Position numbers and translations under genes: made by a program
Notes under the pieces: generated by a model
Database searches by the model: none
What the model was told of the DNA's origin: nothing
The model's input: the letters and a program-made list of their open reading frames with translations, nothing else
Part shown: in pieces, positions 28,387-37,619 of the stretch
Numbering within the stretch: position 1 is the first letter of the stretch
Layout of the letters: each line of letters starts with the position of its first letter
Assembly: GCF_030378165.1 (NCBI RefSeq)
Contig: NZ_CP119766.1
Coordinates: 1,922,001-1,986,000, forward strand
DNA length: 64,000 nucleotides
Direction of reading: 5' to 3'
Origin: Flavobacterium panacagri
GTDB lineage: Bacteria; Bacteroidota; Bacteroidia; Flavobacteriales; Flavobacteriaceae

Positions 28387-28596
28387 ATGCTATTTGGAAT
28401 TTGTTTTTTCTTTATTGGAATTTCAGCGAATGCACAATGTGCTATGTGCCGTGCGGCCTTGTCAGGAGATTCTAATACAAAAAAAGCAGAGGCAGTAAAT
28501 GATGGAATTGTTTACTTAATGGTTATTCCGTATTTGCTGGTAGTAATAATAGGATACTTGATTTATAGAATGTATAAAAACAAAAAAGCAGTGTAA
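28387..28596 (+). CDS. Small CxxC membrane protein at the end of the oxidase assembly operon
   Basis: 69 residues from ATG 28387. A signal peptide (MLFGICFFFIGISANAQ) is followed at once by CAMCRAAL, then a short loop and one membrane helix (YLMVIPYLLVVIIGYLIYR) with a basic tail. An ATG at 28339 overlapping the DUF420 gene is possible but would add a hydrophilic stretch before the signal peptide. The CAMCR motif placed just outside the membrane, next to SCO, suggests metal or redox handling (inference). The stop codon lies inside the palindromic terminator. Confidence 0.75.
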   Translation: MLFGICFFFIGISANAQCAMCRAALSGDSNTKKAEAVNDGIVYLMVIPYLLVVIIGYLIYRMYKNKKAV

Positions 28597-28616
28597 ATTT
28601 ACACTGCTTTTTTGTT
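28579..28616. terminator. 38-bp perfect palindrome acting as bidirectional terminator
   Basis: GCAGTGTAAATTTACACTGC (28588-28607) is a perfect palindrome, and pairing continues outward through A6/T6, C/G and two A/T pairs to 28579 and 28616. A tracts on the left and T tracts on the right serve both strands. It lies between the convergent genes ending at 28596 (plus) and 28619 (minus) and contains the stop codon of the former. Confidence 0.85.
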
Positions 28617-28618
28617 TG

Positions 28619-30025
28619 TTATTTTAATCCGTTTACAGAAACATTCACCGTTCCGTTTATCTTGATAAAAGCGATAATAGCTTGATTAGTGAGCTGGATT
28701 TTATCAAACTGAATATCTTCCATTTTTCCATTAACAAATACACCTGGCATTGGCGAATAGTTTTTTAAGTAAGAAGCCATGCTCTTTTTGCCTTCTTCTA
28801 AATTAGGCTGAATCGAATAACGGCAGCTTTCTTCCATTTTTCTAAGAATGTATCCTTGTCCAAGCCAGCTTGCAGTTCGCATCAATCTGCTTTTGGTGTC
28901 TAATACATAATCTAATTTTTCAAAGTAAATTTCTTTTGTCTGAGCATTGTATGATGGAAAACCATTCAAATAAAGTGTTCCGTTGATATATCCTAAAACA
29001 TCTAATGCAATGATCATTTTGCCTTCTTTATGCCAGATGGAAACATTTTTTACGGTTACTTTTTTGTTTCCGGATCCAAACTCTTGTCCAGCAAAATTCG
29101 TAGTCATAATTTTTGAGGCATCTACATAACTCGAAATAGCAGCAATATTGGCTGAGATCTGATTAGGAATTTTAGCAACTGGTTTTAAAGCAGTTTTGTT
29201 AGCATTAAATTTCGATTCAGGTTGTTTTCCAACAATGGTTTCCATGTTGCATTTCATACCCATATCCAATAAGAAAGAATCCTTTTTTAGTTTAGCATTC
29301 GTAGAGTAAATTTCTACAGGAACAATTCTAAGCCAGCTTTCATAAGTATCGCTCATCTTAAAAGGTGTAGATATTTTTTCAACCGCCTGAAGAACATTTG
29401 GCTTAAAATCCATTGATTGCTCAATAGCTTCATCAATTGTCTTTTCCAGTTTTCCTTTAAAAATAGTAATAGCCGGATTTATCAAATAGGTTATCGGCAT
29501 GTTTTTGCCAAAAATAGTCATTGTTGGACTTTCGCTCCAATTAAGAGATTTGAATTCTGTTTTTGTAGTAAGTTTCCAATTTGTAAGAGCTGTTTCGCTG
29601 GATAATGTTATAGTTCCGTTTAGATTAAATTCCCTGATATCGTAAAATTCAACACCCAGTTTTTTGGTGCCAATTCGGTATTTGATATTTGCTTTAAGCG
29701 GTAAAATTGTTCTTATTCTTTTATCTGGGTTGGCTGGATCATTTTGAATTTTGATAGGCGCCTGTTTCCATATTTTAATTTGAATGTCATCATCTTCGAT
29801 ATTGTTGTCTTCATAGATTAATCCATTTAAGAAAGCATTTGTCTGGTTTTCGATGTCACTTAATTTGATTGTTATGGGTAAGTTGATAAACGAAGGGCTG
29901 CTATCATAAACCAGTGGACTTGCATCATCGGGTTCGGGTTTTAAGGTTTCTAATTTTTGAGCTGTAGAACAGCCAGTTAGTACGGCAAGTACCGTGAACA
30001 TTGAAATGATTGAAGTTAGCTTCAT
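28619..30025 (-). CDS. DUF4403 family lipoprotein
   Basis: 468 residues. The lipoprotein signal ends in the lipobox VLTGC (Cys19), so the mature protein is lipid-anchored. The body is a beta-rich DUF4403 protein (for example SFINLPITIKLSDIENQTN near the start, and paired repeats of long beta strands) resembling lipid-binding tubular folds, though no activity is established. It stands alone and is divergent from the ABC transporter operon at 30202 across a 176-bp gap, in which I saw no well-spaced promoter. It shares the palindromic terminator with the oxidase block. Confidence 0.85.
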   Translation of the reverse strand: MKLTSIISMFTVLAVLTGCSTAQKLETLKPEPDDASPLVYDSSPSFINLPITIKLSDIENQTNAFLNGLIYEDNNIEDDDIQIKIWKQAPIKIQNDPANPDKRIRTILPLKANIKYRIGTKKLGVEFYDIREFNLNGTITLSSETALTNWKLTTKTEFKSLNWSESPTMTIFGKNMPITYLINPAITIFKGKLEKTIDEAIEQSMDFKPNVLQAVEKISTPFKMSDTYESWLRIVPVEIYSTNAKLKKDSFLLDMGMKCNMETIVGKQPESKFNANKTALKPVAKIPNQISANIAAISSYVDASKIMTTNFAGQEFGSGNKKVTVKNVSIWHKEGKMIIALDVLGYINGTLYLNGFPSYNAQTKEIYFEKLDYVLDTKSRLMRTASWLGQGYILRKMEESCRYSIQPNLEEGKKSMASYLKNYSPMPGVFVNGKMEDIQFDKIQLTNQAIIAFIKINGTVNVSVNGLK

Positions 30026-30201
30026 TAAGGTAGGGTTTAAAAATGTAGTAAAAATACGAAAACAATCATATTTTACTAAAAAAGTGTAACAATTACTAAA
30101 GTTTGAAGTCTAATACAAAATAGGTAACAAAATTATTAACTTTTTATTATCATAAATTACTTAATAAAAATGTTATTATTGTCTAAAAATTTAACAATAC
30201 C

Positions 30202-30903
30202 ATGATCGAAATTAAAGATTTACACAAATCCTACAAGATGGGAAGTTCGGAATTACACGTGTTAAAAGGCATTAATTTTAATATTGAAGAAGGTGAATTA
30301 GTTGCGATCATGGGGTCATCTGGTTCTGGTAAATCAACACTTCTAAATATTTTAGGAATCTTGGACGAAGCCGATTCGGGCAGTTACATTTTAGATAAAA
30401 CTCCAATTAAAAAATTAAATGAAACCCTTGCTTCAAAATATCGAAATAAATTTTTAGGCTTTGTTTTTCAGTCTTTTAATCTAATTAATTACAAATCGGC
30501 ACTTGATAATGTTGCAATGCCTTTGTATTATCAAGGAATTAAAAGAAAAGAGCGCTACGAAATTGCAATGAAGTATTTGGAAAAAGTAGGATTAGCGTCT
30601 CATTCCCATCACTTACCCAATGAGCTTTCTGGAGGTCAGAAACAACGTGTTGCCATTGCGAGGGCATTAGCTTCAAATCCGAAAGTTTTATTGGCCGATG
30701 AACCAACTGGAGCTTTGGACACTAAAACTTCATATGAAGTTATGGAATTGATTCAGGGAATTAATGACGAGGGAAAAACAATTCTAATTGTTACTCACGA
30801 GCCTGATATTGCGGCTATGTGCAAAAGAAACGTAGTCTTGAAAGATGGGCTAATCATTGATGATAAAAAAGTAGAACAAGTTAGAGCTTCGTCTTATGTT
30901 TAA
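30202..30903 (+). CDS. ABC transporter ATPase, MacB/LolD type
   Basis: 233 residues. The Walker A motif is GSSGSGKST (38-46), the signature is LSGGQKQRVAIARAL (from 143) and Walker B is VLLADE (163-168). A short length and SYKMGSSELHVLKGI place it in the MacB/LolD (3.A.1.122) group that drives mechanotransmission rather than substrate import. It heads an operon of two FtsX-like permeases, two membrane-fusion adaptors and a TolC. Its last 8 bases overlap the start of the first permease. Confidence 0.94.
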   Translation: MIEIKDLHKSYKMGSSELHVLKGINFNIEEGELVAIMGSSGSGKSTLLNILGILDEADSGSYILDKTPIKKLNETLASKYRNKFLGFVFQSFNLINYKSALDNVAMPLYYQGIKRKERYEIAMKYLEKVGLASHSHHLPNELSGGQKQRVAIARALASNPKVLLADEPTGALDTKTSYEVMELIQGINDEGKTILIVTHEPDIAAMCKRNVVLKDGLIIDDKKVEQVRASSYV

Positions 30904-32140
30904 TATTGAACGCTGGCAGGAAATATTTGAAGCCATTTCGAAAAATCGTTTAAGAACATTCTTGACGGGAATTTCGGTAGCTTCGGGAATCTTTATTTTG
31001 GTGATTTTACTTGGAGCAGGTAAAGGACTTCAAAATGGTATTGAAAAACAATTTGAAAATGATGCTCAAGGAATTATTGAAGTTTGGTCAAATGTAACGA
31101 CCAAGGGCTATAAAGGATTAAATCCAGGAAGGCAGATCCAATTAAGAAATAGTGATTATAACCTTCCTGTCTCAAAGTTTAATGACGAAATCGATAAAAA
31201 ATCTTCTGTTAGAAGTACTTGGGGAGGTATTGTGAGTTATGGAAAAGAATCAGGAAATTATCAGTTTAGAGGAATAACACCAGATTATTTGGCTCTTGAA
31301 AATGCGACTATCATAAAGGGACGTTTTATCAATAGCAATGATATGATCAATAACGAGAAAGTAGTAGCTATTGGTTTGAAAGTTAAACAGGACTTGTTTA
31401 AAGAAGAAAATCCAATAGGAAAAGAAATTTTAGTTAACAATATCAACTTTAAAGTAGTTGGGGTCTTTACAGATCCTTCAGGAGAAAGAGAAGAATCAAG
31501 AATTTATATGCCTATAACCACTAATCAGCGTGCTTATGGTGCTGGCGACAAGCTAACCGGGATGCAGTTTGTTTTAAATAAGAAGCTGGATTATGATCAG
31601 GCTTTAGCACAATCGAAACGATTCTCCGAAGGGATAAAAGGATTGTTGAAAAGCAAAAATGTTATTGCTCCTGACGATGATAGTGCAATTGGGGTTTATA
31701 ACTCAGTTGAAGAAGCAAAACAGTTTTATGATCTAAATTTATATATAAGAGTTTTCTTTTGGTGGGTTGGTATTTGTACAATAATCGCTGGGGTTGTTGG
31801 GGTTAGTAATATTATGCTGATTATTGTAAAAGAAAGAACAAAAGAAATTGGAATTAGAAAAGCTCTAGGAGCATCTCCGTTTTCAATTATTTCAATGATA
31901 CTTCATGAATCAATATTTATTACAACCATTGCTGGTTTTATTGGTCTATTGGCAAGTTTATTATTGTTGGAATTTGTTGGCCCAATGGTTCAGAGCGAAT
32001 TTTTTAGAAATCCGGAAGTAGATTTTGGTGTAGCGTTAACAACCTTAATTCTGCTTGTATTTGCAGGTGCAATGGCAGGTTTTTTTCCAGCATACAGAGC
32101 AGCAAAAATTAAACCTATTGTAGCACTTAGAGACGAATAA
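30896..32140 (+). CDS. MacB-type ABC transporter permease (first)
   Basis: 414 residues with one N-terminal membrane helix (FLTGISVASGIFILVILLG), a large periplasmic MacB_PCD domain (about 45-270) and three C-terminal FtsX helices with NIMLIIVKERTKEIGIRKALG. It overlaps the ATPase gene by 8 bases and is followed after 2 bases by a homologous permease. The two probably form a heterodimer served by the single ATPase. Confidence 0.92.
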   Translation: MFNIERWQEIFEAISKNRLRTFLTGISVASGIFILVILLGAGKGLQNGIEKQFENDAQGIIEVWSNVTTKGYKGLNPGRQIQLRNSDYNLPVSKFNDEIDKKSSVRSTWGGIVSYGKESGNYQFRGITPDYLALENATIIKGRFINSNDMINNEKVVAIGLKVKQDLFKEENPIGKEILVNNINFKVVGVFTDPSGEREESRIYMPITTNQRAYGAGDKLTGMQFVLNKKLDYDQALAQSKRFSEGIKGLLKSKNVIAPDDDSAIGVYNSVEEAKQFYDLNLYIRVFFWWVGICTIIAGVVGVSNIMLIIVKERTKEIGIRKALGASPFSIISMILHESIFITTIAGFIGLLASLLLLEFVGPMVQSEFFRNPEVDFGVALTTLILLVFAGAMAGFFPAYRAAKIKPIVALRDE

Positions 32141-32142
32141 TT

Positions 32143-33408
32143 ATGTTTAGTAAAGATAATTGGGACGAAATTTTACAAGCTTTAACAGCAAATGTATTTA
32201 GAACAGTCCTAACTGCGTTTGGAGTGTTTTGGGGAATATTTATTTTGGTCATCTTATTGGCCGCTGGGAAAGGTCTTGAAAATGGTGTCAAAAAAGGATT
32301 TGACGGTATTGCCACAAACACTATGTTTATGTGGAGTCAGACCACTTCTAAGGCATATAAAGGATTGCCTAAAACACGAAGATATGATTTTAGAAATAGT
32401 GATGTAGCAGCTTTAAAAGCAGCATTGCCAGATTTATTATATGTTTCGCCAAGAAACCAATTAGGTGATTTTAATGGAACCAATAACGTAGTTAGAGGCA
32501 CTAAAACTTCTGCATTTACAATTTATGGAGATTATCCAGAATTGATTAAGCAACAGCCAATGGATATTATTAAAGGCCGTTTTGTAAATCAGCAGGATAT
32601 TAATGACAGAAGGAAAGTTGCTGTAATTGGAAAAGGTGTTATCAGCGAGCTTTATGGAAAAGAGGAAGAAGCAGTTGGAACCTATATTAAAATTAACGGA
32701 ATCAATTTTATGGTTGTCGGGGTTTATAAATCCAAACAGCAAGGAGGAAATGCAGAACAGGAACAGAAAAATATCTTTATTCCTTTTACTACTTTTCAAC
32801 AGGCATTTAATTACGGTGATAAAGTAGGGTGGATGGCACTTACGGCAAAAGATGACTCCTCAATTACAGAATTGAAACCTAAGATATTAGAAATTATAAA
32901 AGCTTTACATTCCGTTAATCCTTCAGATGATAGGGCAGTCGGAAATTTTGATTTGTATGAGCAGTTTAACAAGGTGCAGAGTTTGTTTAATATTCTGCAA
33001 GTAATTGCGTATTTCGTTGGGACTTTAGTGTTGATTTCCGGTGTAATCGGAATTTCAAATATTATGCTTATAGTAGTTAAAGAACGTACGAAAGAAATTG
33101 GAATCAGAAGAGCATTGGGGGCAACACCAGGGGCAATAAGAAGTCAAATATTAACAGAATCTATATTTTTAACCATTATTTCGGGAATGCTAGGAATTGC
33201 AGTAGCCACGGGAATTATTGCCATTTTAAATATGGTACTGGATTCTATGCCGGCAGATGGCAATACGATGTTTGCTAATCCTACTGTAGACTTAGGAGTT
33301 GTATTTGTTGCTTTAATTATATTGGTAGGATCTGGTTTACTTGCAGGATTTATACCAGCACAGACAGCAATCAATGTAAAACCAGTAGACGCATTAAGAA
33401 CAGAATAA
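32143..33408 (+). CDS. MacB-type ABC transporter permease (second)
   Basis: 421 residues with the same architecture as the upstream permease: an N-terminal helix (VLTAFGVFWGIFILVILLA), a periplasmic MacB_PCD domain, and FtsX helices with NIMLIVVKERTKEIGIRRALGATPG. The clear homology indicates an old tandem duplication. The partner adaptor gene begins 37 bp downstream. Confidence 0.92.
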   Translation: MFSKDNWDEILQALTANVFRTVLTAFGVFWGIFILVILLAAGKGLENGVKKGFDGIATNTMFMWSQTTSKAYKGLPKTRRYDFRNSDVAALKAALPDLLYVSPRNQLGDFNGTNNVVRGTKTSAFTIYGDYPELIKQQPMDIIKGRFVNQQDINDRRKVAVIGKGVISELYGKEEEAVGTYIKINGINFMVVGVYKSKQQGGNAEQEQKNIFIPFTTFQQAFNYGDKVGWMALTAKDDSSITELKPKILEIIKALHSVNPSDDRAVGNFDLYEQFNKVQSLFNILQVIAYFVGTLVLISGVIGISNIMLIVVKERTKEIGIRRALGATPGAIRSQILTESIFLTIISGMLGIAVATGIIAILNMVLDSMPADGNTMFANPTVDLGVVFVALIILVGSGLLAGFIPAQTAINVKPVDALRTE

Positions 33409-33445
33409 ATTATCAATCAAAATAAATCGATTAAACCAAAAACAA

Positions 33446-34561
33446 ATGAAAAAAGGAGTAACCGTAACCATTTTAATATTTATTGCGATCGTTTTCTTTG
33501 GAGCATTATATTATTTGTATGCCAAAAATCAAGAATCACCGATTGTCTTTAAAACGGAAAAAGCAGAAACGAAAACGATTGTAAAAAATACAATTGCGAC
33601 CGGTAATATTCAGCCTGATGAAGAGGTATTAATCAAACCAAATATTTCAGGTATTATTGAAGAGGTTTATATCAAAGCGGGTGAAAAAATCAAAGCGGGA
33701 GATATGATTGCCAAAATTCGAGTTGTAGCTAACGTTTCGAATGTGAGTAATACACAAAATCAAGTTCAGACAGCTAAAATTGCTTTGGATAATCAAGAGA
33801 GACTTTATAAAAGACAAAAGACATTATTCGAAAAAGAGGTAATCTCTGCAAATGATTTCGATGCAGCTCAAGTGGCATACAATCAAGCCAAACAAACCTA
33901 TTTGGCTGCTAAACAAAGTTTAGATATTGTAAAAACGGGTACAACAGCTTCTTTTGGAAGTTATGCCAATACTTTAATCCGTTCTACTGTTAACGGAATG
34001 GTTTTAGACGTGCCAGTAAAAGTAGGGAATCAAGTTATTGAAAGTAATAATTTCAATGAAGGAACTACAATTGCTAGTGTTGCAGACGTTGGAAGAATGA
34101 TTTTTATTGGAAAAATTGATGAATCTGAAGTGGGTAAAATCAAAGAAAAAATGCCTATTGAGATTACAATTGGAGCTATCGAAAATAAAAAATTCGAAGC
34201 AGTTTTGAATTATATTGCGCCAAAAGGAGTTACAGAAAATGGAGCAATCCAATTTGAGATTAAAGCTCAAATGATCAATAGAGATGATACTTTTATTAGA
34301 GCGGGTCTAAGTGCAAATGCTTCAATTATTTTAGAAAAAGCAGATAAAGTGATGGCAATAAAAGAGTCATTGGTGCAATTTGACAAAAAAACGCAAAAAC
34401 CTTATGTTGAGATCGAAACTGCTCCACAAAAATTCCAAAGAAAAGATTTAATTCTTGGAGTGAGCGATGGAATCTACGTTCAAGTTAAAAGTGGTTTAAA
34501 AGCTACAGATAAGATAAAAATCTGGAATCAAGGCTTGATTAACGAAGGTGAAAAAAAATAA
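33446..34561 (+). CDS. Membrane-fusion (periplasmic adaptor) protein, first of two
   Basis: 371 residues with an N-terminal membrane anchor (VTVTILIFIAIVFFGALYYLY). Two lipoyl half-motifs (GNIQPDEEVLIKPNISGII and VNGMVLDVPVKVGNQV) flank a coiled-coil hairpin (about 110-165), followed by a beta-barrel and a membrane-proximal domain. It is a MacA/HlyD-like link between the inner-membrane transporter and TolC. A second adaptor lies at 36037. Confidence 0.9.
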   Translation: MKKGVTVTILIFIAIVFFGALYYLYAKNQESPIVFKTEKAETKTIVKNTIATGNIQPDEEVLIKPNISGIIEEVYIKAGEKIKAGDMIAKIRVVANVSNVSNTQNQVQTAKIALDNQERLYKRQKTLFEKEVISANDFDAAQVAYNQAKQTYLAAKQSLDIVKTGTTASFGSYANTLIRSTVNGMVLDVPVKVGNQVIESNNFNEGTTIASVADVGRMIFIGKIDESEVGKIKEKMPIEITIGAIENKKFEAVLNYIAPKGVTENGAIQFEIKAQMINRDDTFIRAGLSANASIILEKADKVMAIKESLVQFDKKTQKPYVEIETAPQKFQRKDLILGVSDGIYVQVKSGLKATDKIKIWNQGLINEGEKK

Positions 34562-34604
34562 TTTAATTTGAAGGTTTAGGGATTTTTTTGGGTTTAAAAA
34601 ATGT

Positions 34605-34612
34605 TAAATTTG
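34605..34612 (+). promoter_or_regulatory. Possible -7 box before the TolC gene
   Basis: TAAATTTG matches TAnnTTTG inside the 86-bp gap after the first adaptor. The nearest TTG (34588-34590) leaves only 14 bases, shorter than consensus. Confidence 0.35.
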
Positions 34613-34647
34613 CGTAGTTTGCTTTACTATGCTTTCATCAAAAATAT

Positions 34648-36030
34648 ATGAAAATAAATAAATATAATAGTCTGGTTTTCGCAATGTTATTTGGTTTTGG
34701 ATTAACCGGACAAGCACAGTCAAAACAATGGACACTTGAAGAATGCGTGAGATACGCATTAGAAAATAATATTACAATCAAAGTGTCAGAGCTGGATGTA
34801 AAAAATGCAGATATTGATAAAAAAGGGGCGTTAGGAAATTATCTTCCATCTGTAAATGGAAATGCTTCACACTCTTGGAATATTGGTTTGAACCAGGATC
34901 TTACAACTGGTATTTTACGTAATCAGACTACTCAATATTCTTCTGTTGGTTTAAATGCAGGAGTTGATATTTATAAAGGTCTGCAAAATCAAAATACTTA
35001 TAGAAAAGCAAAGTTGTCAATTATTGCATCTAAATATCAATTGCTAAAAATGCAAGAAGATATTTCGCTGAATGTTGCCAGTGCATTTTTACAGATTTTA
35101 TCAAATAAAGAAGATCTGAAAGTGAAAAAAGAACAATTGGCTATTGATGAAAAACGTTTTACACGTTCTGAAGAAATGGTAAATGCAGGGACAATTCCTC
35201 GTGGTGATTTATACGATTTAAAAGCAACTGTTGCTACAGATAAACAAAATATAGCAGTTTCTGAAAATAACTTATTAATTTCAAAATTAAGCTTAGCGCA
35301 GCTTTTGCAATTAAAGGAGTTTGCAGATTTTGATGTTGTTGAGAACAATAATTTAGCAGACGAAAACAATATTCTCGCTCAGACACCAGTTGAAATTTAT
35401 GCCAAAGCAAAAGATATTAGAACAGAATTAAAATTGGCGCAGACTAATCTTGAAATTGCAGAGAAAAATGTAGCAATTGCAAAAGGAGCATTTCAGCCAA
35501 CACTTAGTGGTTTTTATGGTTTCAATACTAGAGCAAGTTATAGTGATCAGGTTAGATTAGATGCTGCTGGAAATCCATATACTGTAGGGCCAGATCCGCT
35601 TTTCCAGCAATTTAGTGATAACAAAGGTCATAATTTTGGTTTTCAATTAAATGTTCCAATTTTTAATGGTTTCTCAGTTAAAAATAATGTAGAGCGCAGT
35701 AAAGTAAGTTTAGAGAAATCTAAAATAGATTTAGAGCAAAAAAGTTTAGATTTGCAACGTAACGTTTATACTGCTTTTACAGATGCTAAAGCGGCTTTAA
35801 ATACTTATGAAGCATCTACCGTAACATTAGAAGCGAGACAGCAGGCTTATAATTATGCAAAAGAAAAGTATGATGTGGGTTTGATGAATTCTTTTGATTT
35901 TACACAAGCACAGACATTATTGACTACCGCACAGTCTAATGTGATTACAACAAAATACGATTACATGTTTAAAATTAAAATACTTGAATTTTATTTCGGA
36001 ATTCCAATCGTTCCAATTATTACAAAATAA
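34648..36030 (+). CDS. TolC family outer-membrane efflux protein
   Basis: 460 residues with a signal peptide ending GQAQS and two repeats of the outer-membrane efflux (OEP) domain: WTLEECVRYALENNITIKV at the start and a second beginning near VEIYAKAKDIRTELKLAQ. A GNYLPSVNGNASHSWN-like strand region and long helical segments rich in Ala/Lys/Gln form the periplasmic tunnel. It completes the tripartite exporter with the ABC permeases and adaptors. Confidence 0.93.
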   Translation: MKINKYNSLVFAMLFGFGLTGQAQSKQWTLEECVRYALENNITIKVSELDVKNADIDKKGALGNYLPSVNGNASHSWNIGLNQDLTTGILRNQTTQYSSVGLNAGVDIYKGLQNQNTYRKAKLSIIASKYQLLKMQEDISLNVASAFLQILSNKEDLKVKKEQLAIDEKRFTRSEEMVNAGTIPRGDLYDLKATVATDKQNIAVSENNLLISKLSLAQLLQLKEFADFDVVENNNLADENNILAQTPVEIYAKAKDIRTELKLAQTNLEIAEKNVAIAKGAFQPTLSGFYGFNTRASYSDQVRLDAAGNPYTVGPDPLFQQFSDNKGHNFGFQLNVPIFNGFSVKNNVERSKVSLEKSKIDLEQKSLDLQRNVYTAFTDAKAALNTYEASTVTLEARQQAYNYAKEKYDVGLMNSFDFTQAQTLLTTAQSNVITTKYDYMFKIKILEFYFGIPIVPIITK

Positions 36031-36036
36031 TTTATT

Positions 36037-37329
36037 ATGTCAAAAAAAACAATTTATTTCTTAGTCGGTGGTGCAATAGTACTTATTGCAGCTTTAATTG
36101 GGCTTTCAAAAGCTGGAGTGATTGGGAATAAGGATGAAGGGAAAGAAGTAGAAATCGCAAAAGTAACTGCTTCAACAATTGTTGAAACAGTTTCCGCAAC
36201 AGGTAAAATTCAACCGGAAATTGAAGTTAAAATTGCTTCAATGGTTTCAGGTGAAATTATCGCTTTAAATGTAAAAGAAGGTCAAGTTGTGAAAAAAGGT
36301 GATTTATTAGTAAAAATAAATCCCGATTTATATACTTCTGGATTAGAAAGATCTGTTGCCAATTTGGCAGGAACTAAAGCAGCTTTAACACAATCTGATG
36401 CTAGTTTTAAAGAAGCAAAAGCAAATTATGATCGTAATAAAACTTTGTATGATAAAGGGGTTATCTCAAAATCGGATTGGGACAAAGCTATTTCTACATA
36501 CGAAGTGGCAAAAGCTACAAAACAAAGCTCTTATTATAATGTTCAAAGTGCCTCAGCATCAGTTACAGAAGCTAGAGACAATTTAGGGCGTACCACAATA
36601 TATTCTCCGGCAGACGGTACAATTTCTGTTCTGAATGTAGAATTGGGAGAAAGAGTTTTAGGAACTCAGCAAATGGCTGGTACTGAACTTTTACGTGTTG
36701 CAAACTTAAACAATATGGAGGTTGAAGTTGATGTGAATGAAAATGATATTGTAAAAATTAAAATTGGTGATGAAGCAAATGTTGAAGTTGATGCTTATCT
36801 GAAAAAGAAATTCAAAGGAATTGTAACTAGTATTTCAAACTCTGCAAGTACAACCCTAACATCAGATCAGGTAACCAATTTCAAAGTTAAAGTTCGAATT
36901 TTAAAAGAATCTTATTTGGATTTATTAGAAGGAAAACCAAGTGCTTATTCTCCGTTTAGACCTGGAATGACGGCAACTGTAGATATTATTACCACTACAA
37001 AAAATAATGTATTGGCAGTGCCGATTAGTTCTGTTGTGGTAAAATCGGATACTACAGCAGTAAAAGATTTTAAAGTTGAAGATCCTAAAGAAGATAAAAA
37101 AGCAGCTCCAAAAAGTGATAAAAAATTCGAATGCGTTTTTGTGAAAGTTGGTGACAAAGCTAAAATCAGAGTCATTAAGACAGGAATTCAGGACGATACT
37201 AATATTGAAGTAATGTCTGGATTAAAACCTGGAGACGTGGTTATTACTGGCCCATATACAACGGTTTCTAAAGATCTTAATTCTGGAGATAAAGTAAAGC
37301 TTAAGAAAGCTGATGCTCCTAAAAAATAA
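36037..37329 (+). CDS. Membrane-fusion (periplasmic adaptor) protein, second
   Basis: 430 residues with an N-terminal anchor (YFLVGGAIVLIAALIGLSKAGV), lipoyl halves ATGKIQPEIEVKIASMVSGEI and ADGTISVLNVELGERV, a coiled-coil hairpin about 100-165, then barrel and membrane-proximal domains (AVPISSVVVKSD, GLKPGDVVITGPY). A charged Lys/Asp-rich insert (about 348-365, EDPKEDKKAAPKSDKK) interrupts the last domain. It starts 6 bases after tolC. It is a different subfamily from the first adaptor, closer to MacA. Confidence 0.9.
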   Translation: MSKKTIYFLVGGAIVLIAALIGLSKAGVIGNKDEGKEVEIAKVTASTIVETVSATGKIQPEIEVKIASMVSGEIIALNVKEGQVVKKGDLLVKINPDLYTSGLERSVANLAGTKAALTQSDASFKEAKANYDRNKTLYDKGVISKSDWDKAISTYEVAKATKQSSYYNVQSASASVTEARDNLGRTTIYSPADGTISVLNVELGERVLGTQQMAGTELLRVANLNNMEVEVDVNENDIVKIKIGDEANVEVDAYLKKKFKGIVTSISNSASTTLTSDQVTNFKVKVRILKESYLDLLEGKPSAYSPFRPGMTATVDIITTTKNNVLAVPISSVVVKSDTTAVKDFKVEDPKEDKKAAPKSDKKFECVFVKVGDKAKIRVIKTGIQDDTNIEVMSGLKPGDVVITGPYTTVSKDLNSGDKVKLKKADAPKK

Positions 37330-37334
37330 TCTTT

Positions 37335-37577
37335 ATGGTGATTTCGTTATGTGGCAGTCCGCCCCCAGGATTTTTGGAAGCATTTATATTTGGACTGATC
37401 GCAGGAGCAGGATTTCTTTTCTATATTCATTATAGAGTGTATCAGAGTGAATACTATAAAAATGAGTTTGTATATTTTTCGAGCGGAAAAAAGGCAATAC
37501 TTTATTTGAGCTTTTTAGTGGCTAGTTTATCAATTCTGCCATTATTGTTTCTAATTTGCTTTATCCTTTGTACCTGA
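37335..37577 (+). CDS. Small two-helix membrane protein
   Basis: 80 residues, family not recognised. Two hydrophobic helices (about 13-32 AFIFGLIAGAGFLFYIHY and 55-78 LYLSFLVASLSILPLLFLI) flank a polar loop with several tyrosines. It starts 5 bases after the second adaptor, so it is probably the last gene of the export operon. It may be an accessory subunit, but no function can be assigned. Confidence 0.6.
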   Translation: MVISLCGSPPPGFLEAFIFGLIAGAGFLFYIHYRVYQSEYYKNEFVYFSSGKKAILYLSFLVASLSILPLLFLICFILCT

Positions 37578-37619
37578 CTTAACTTTTTTGTAAAACATTA
37601 ATAATTAAAATTAAATATT

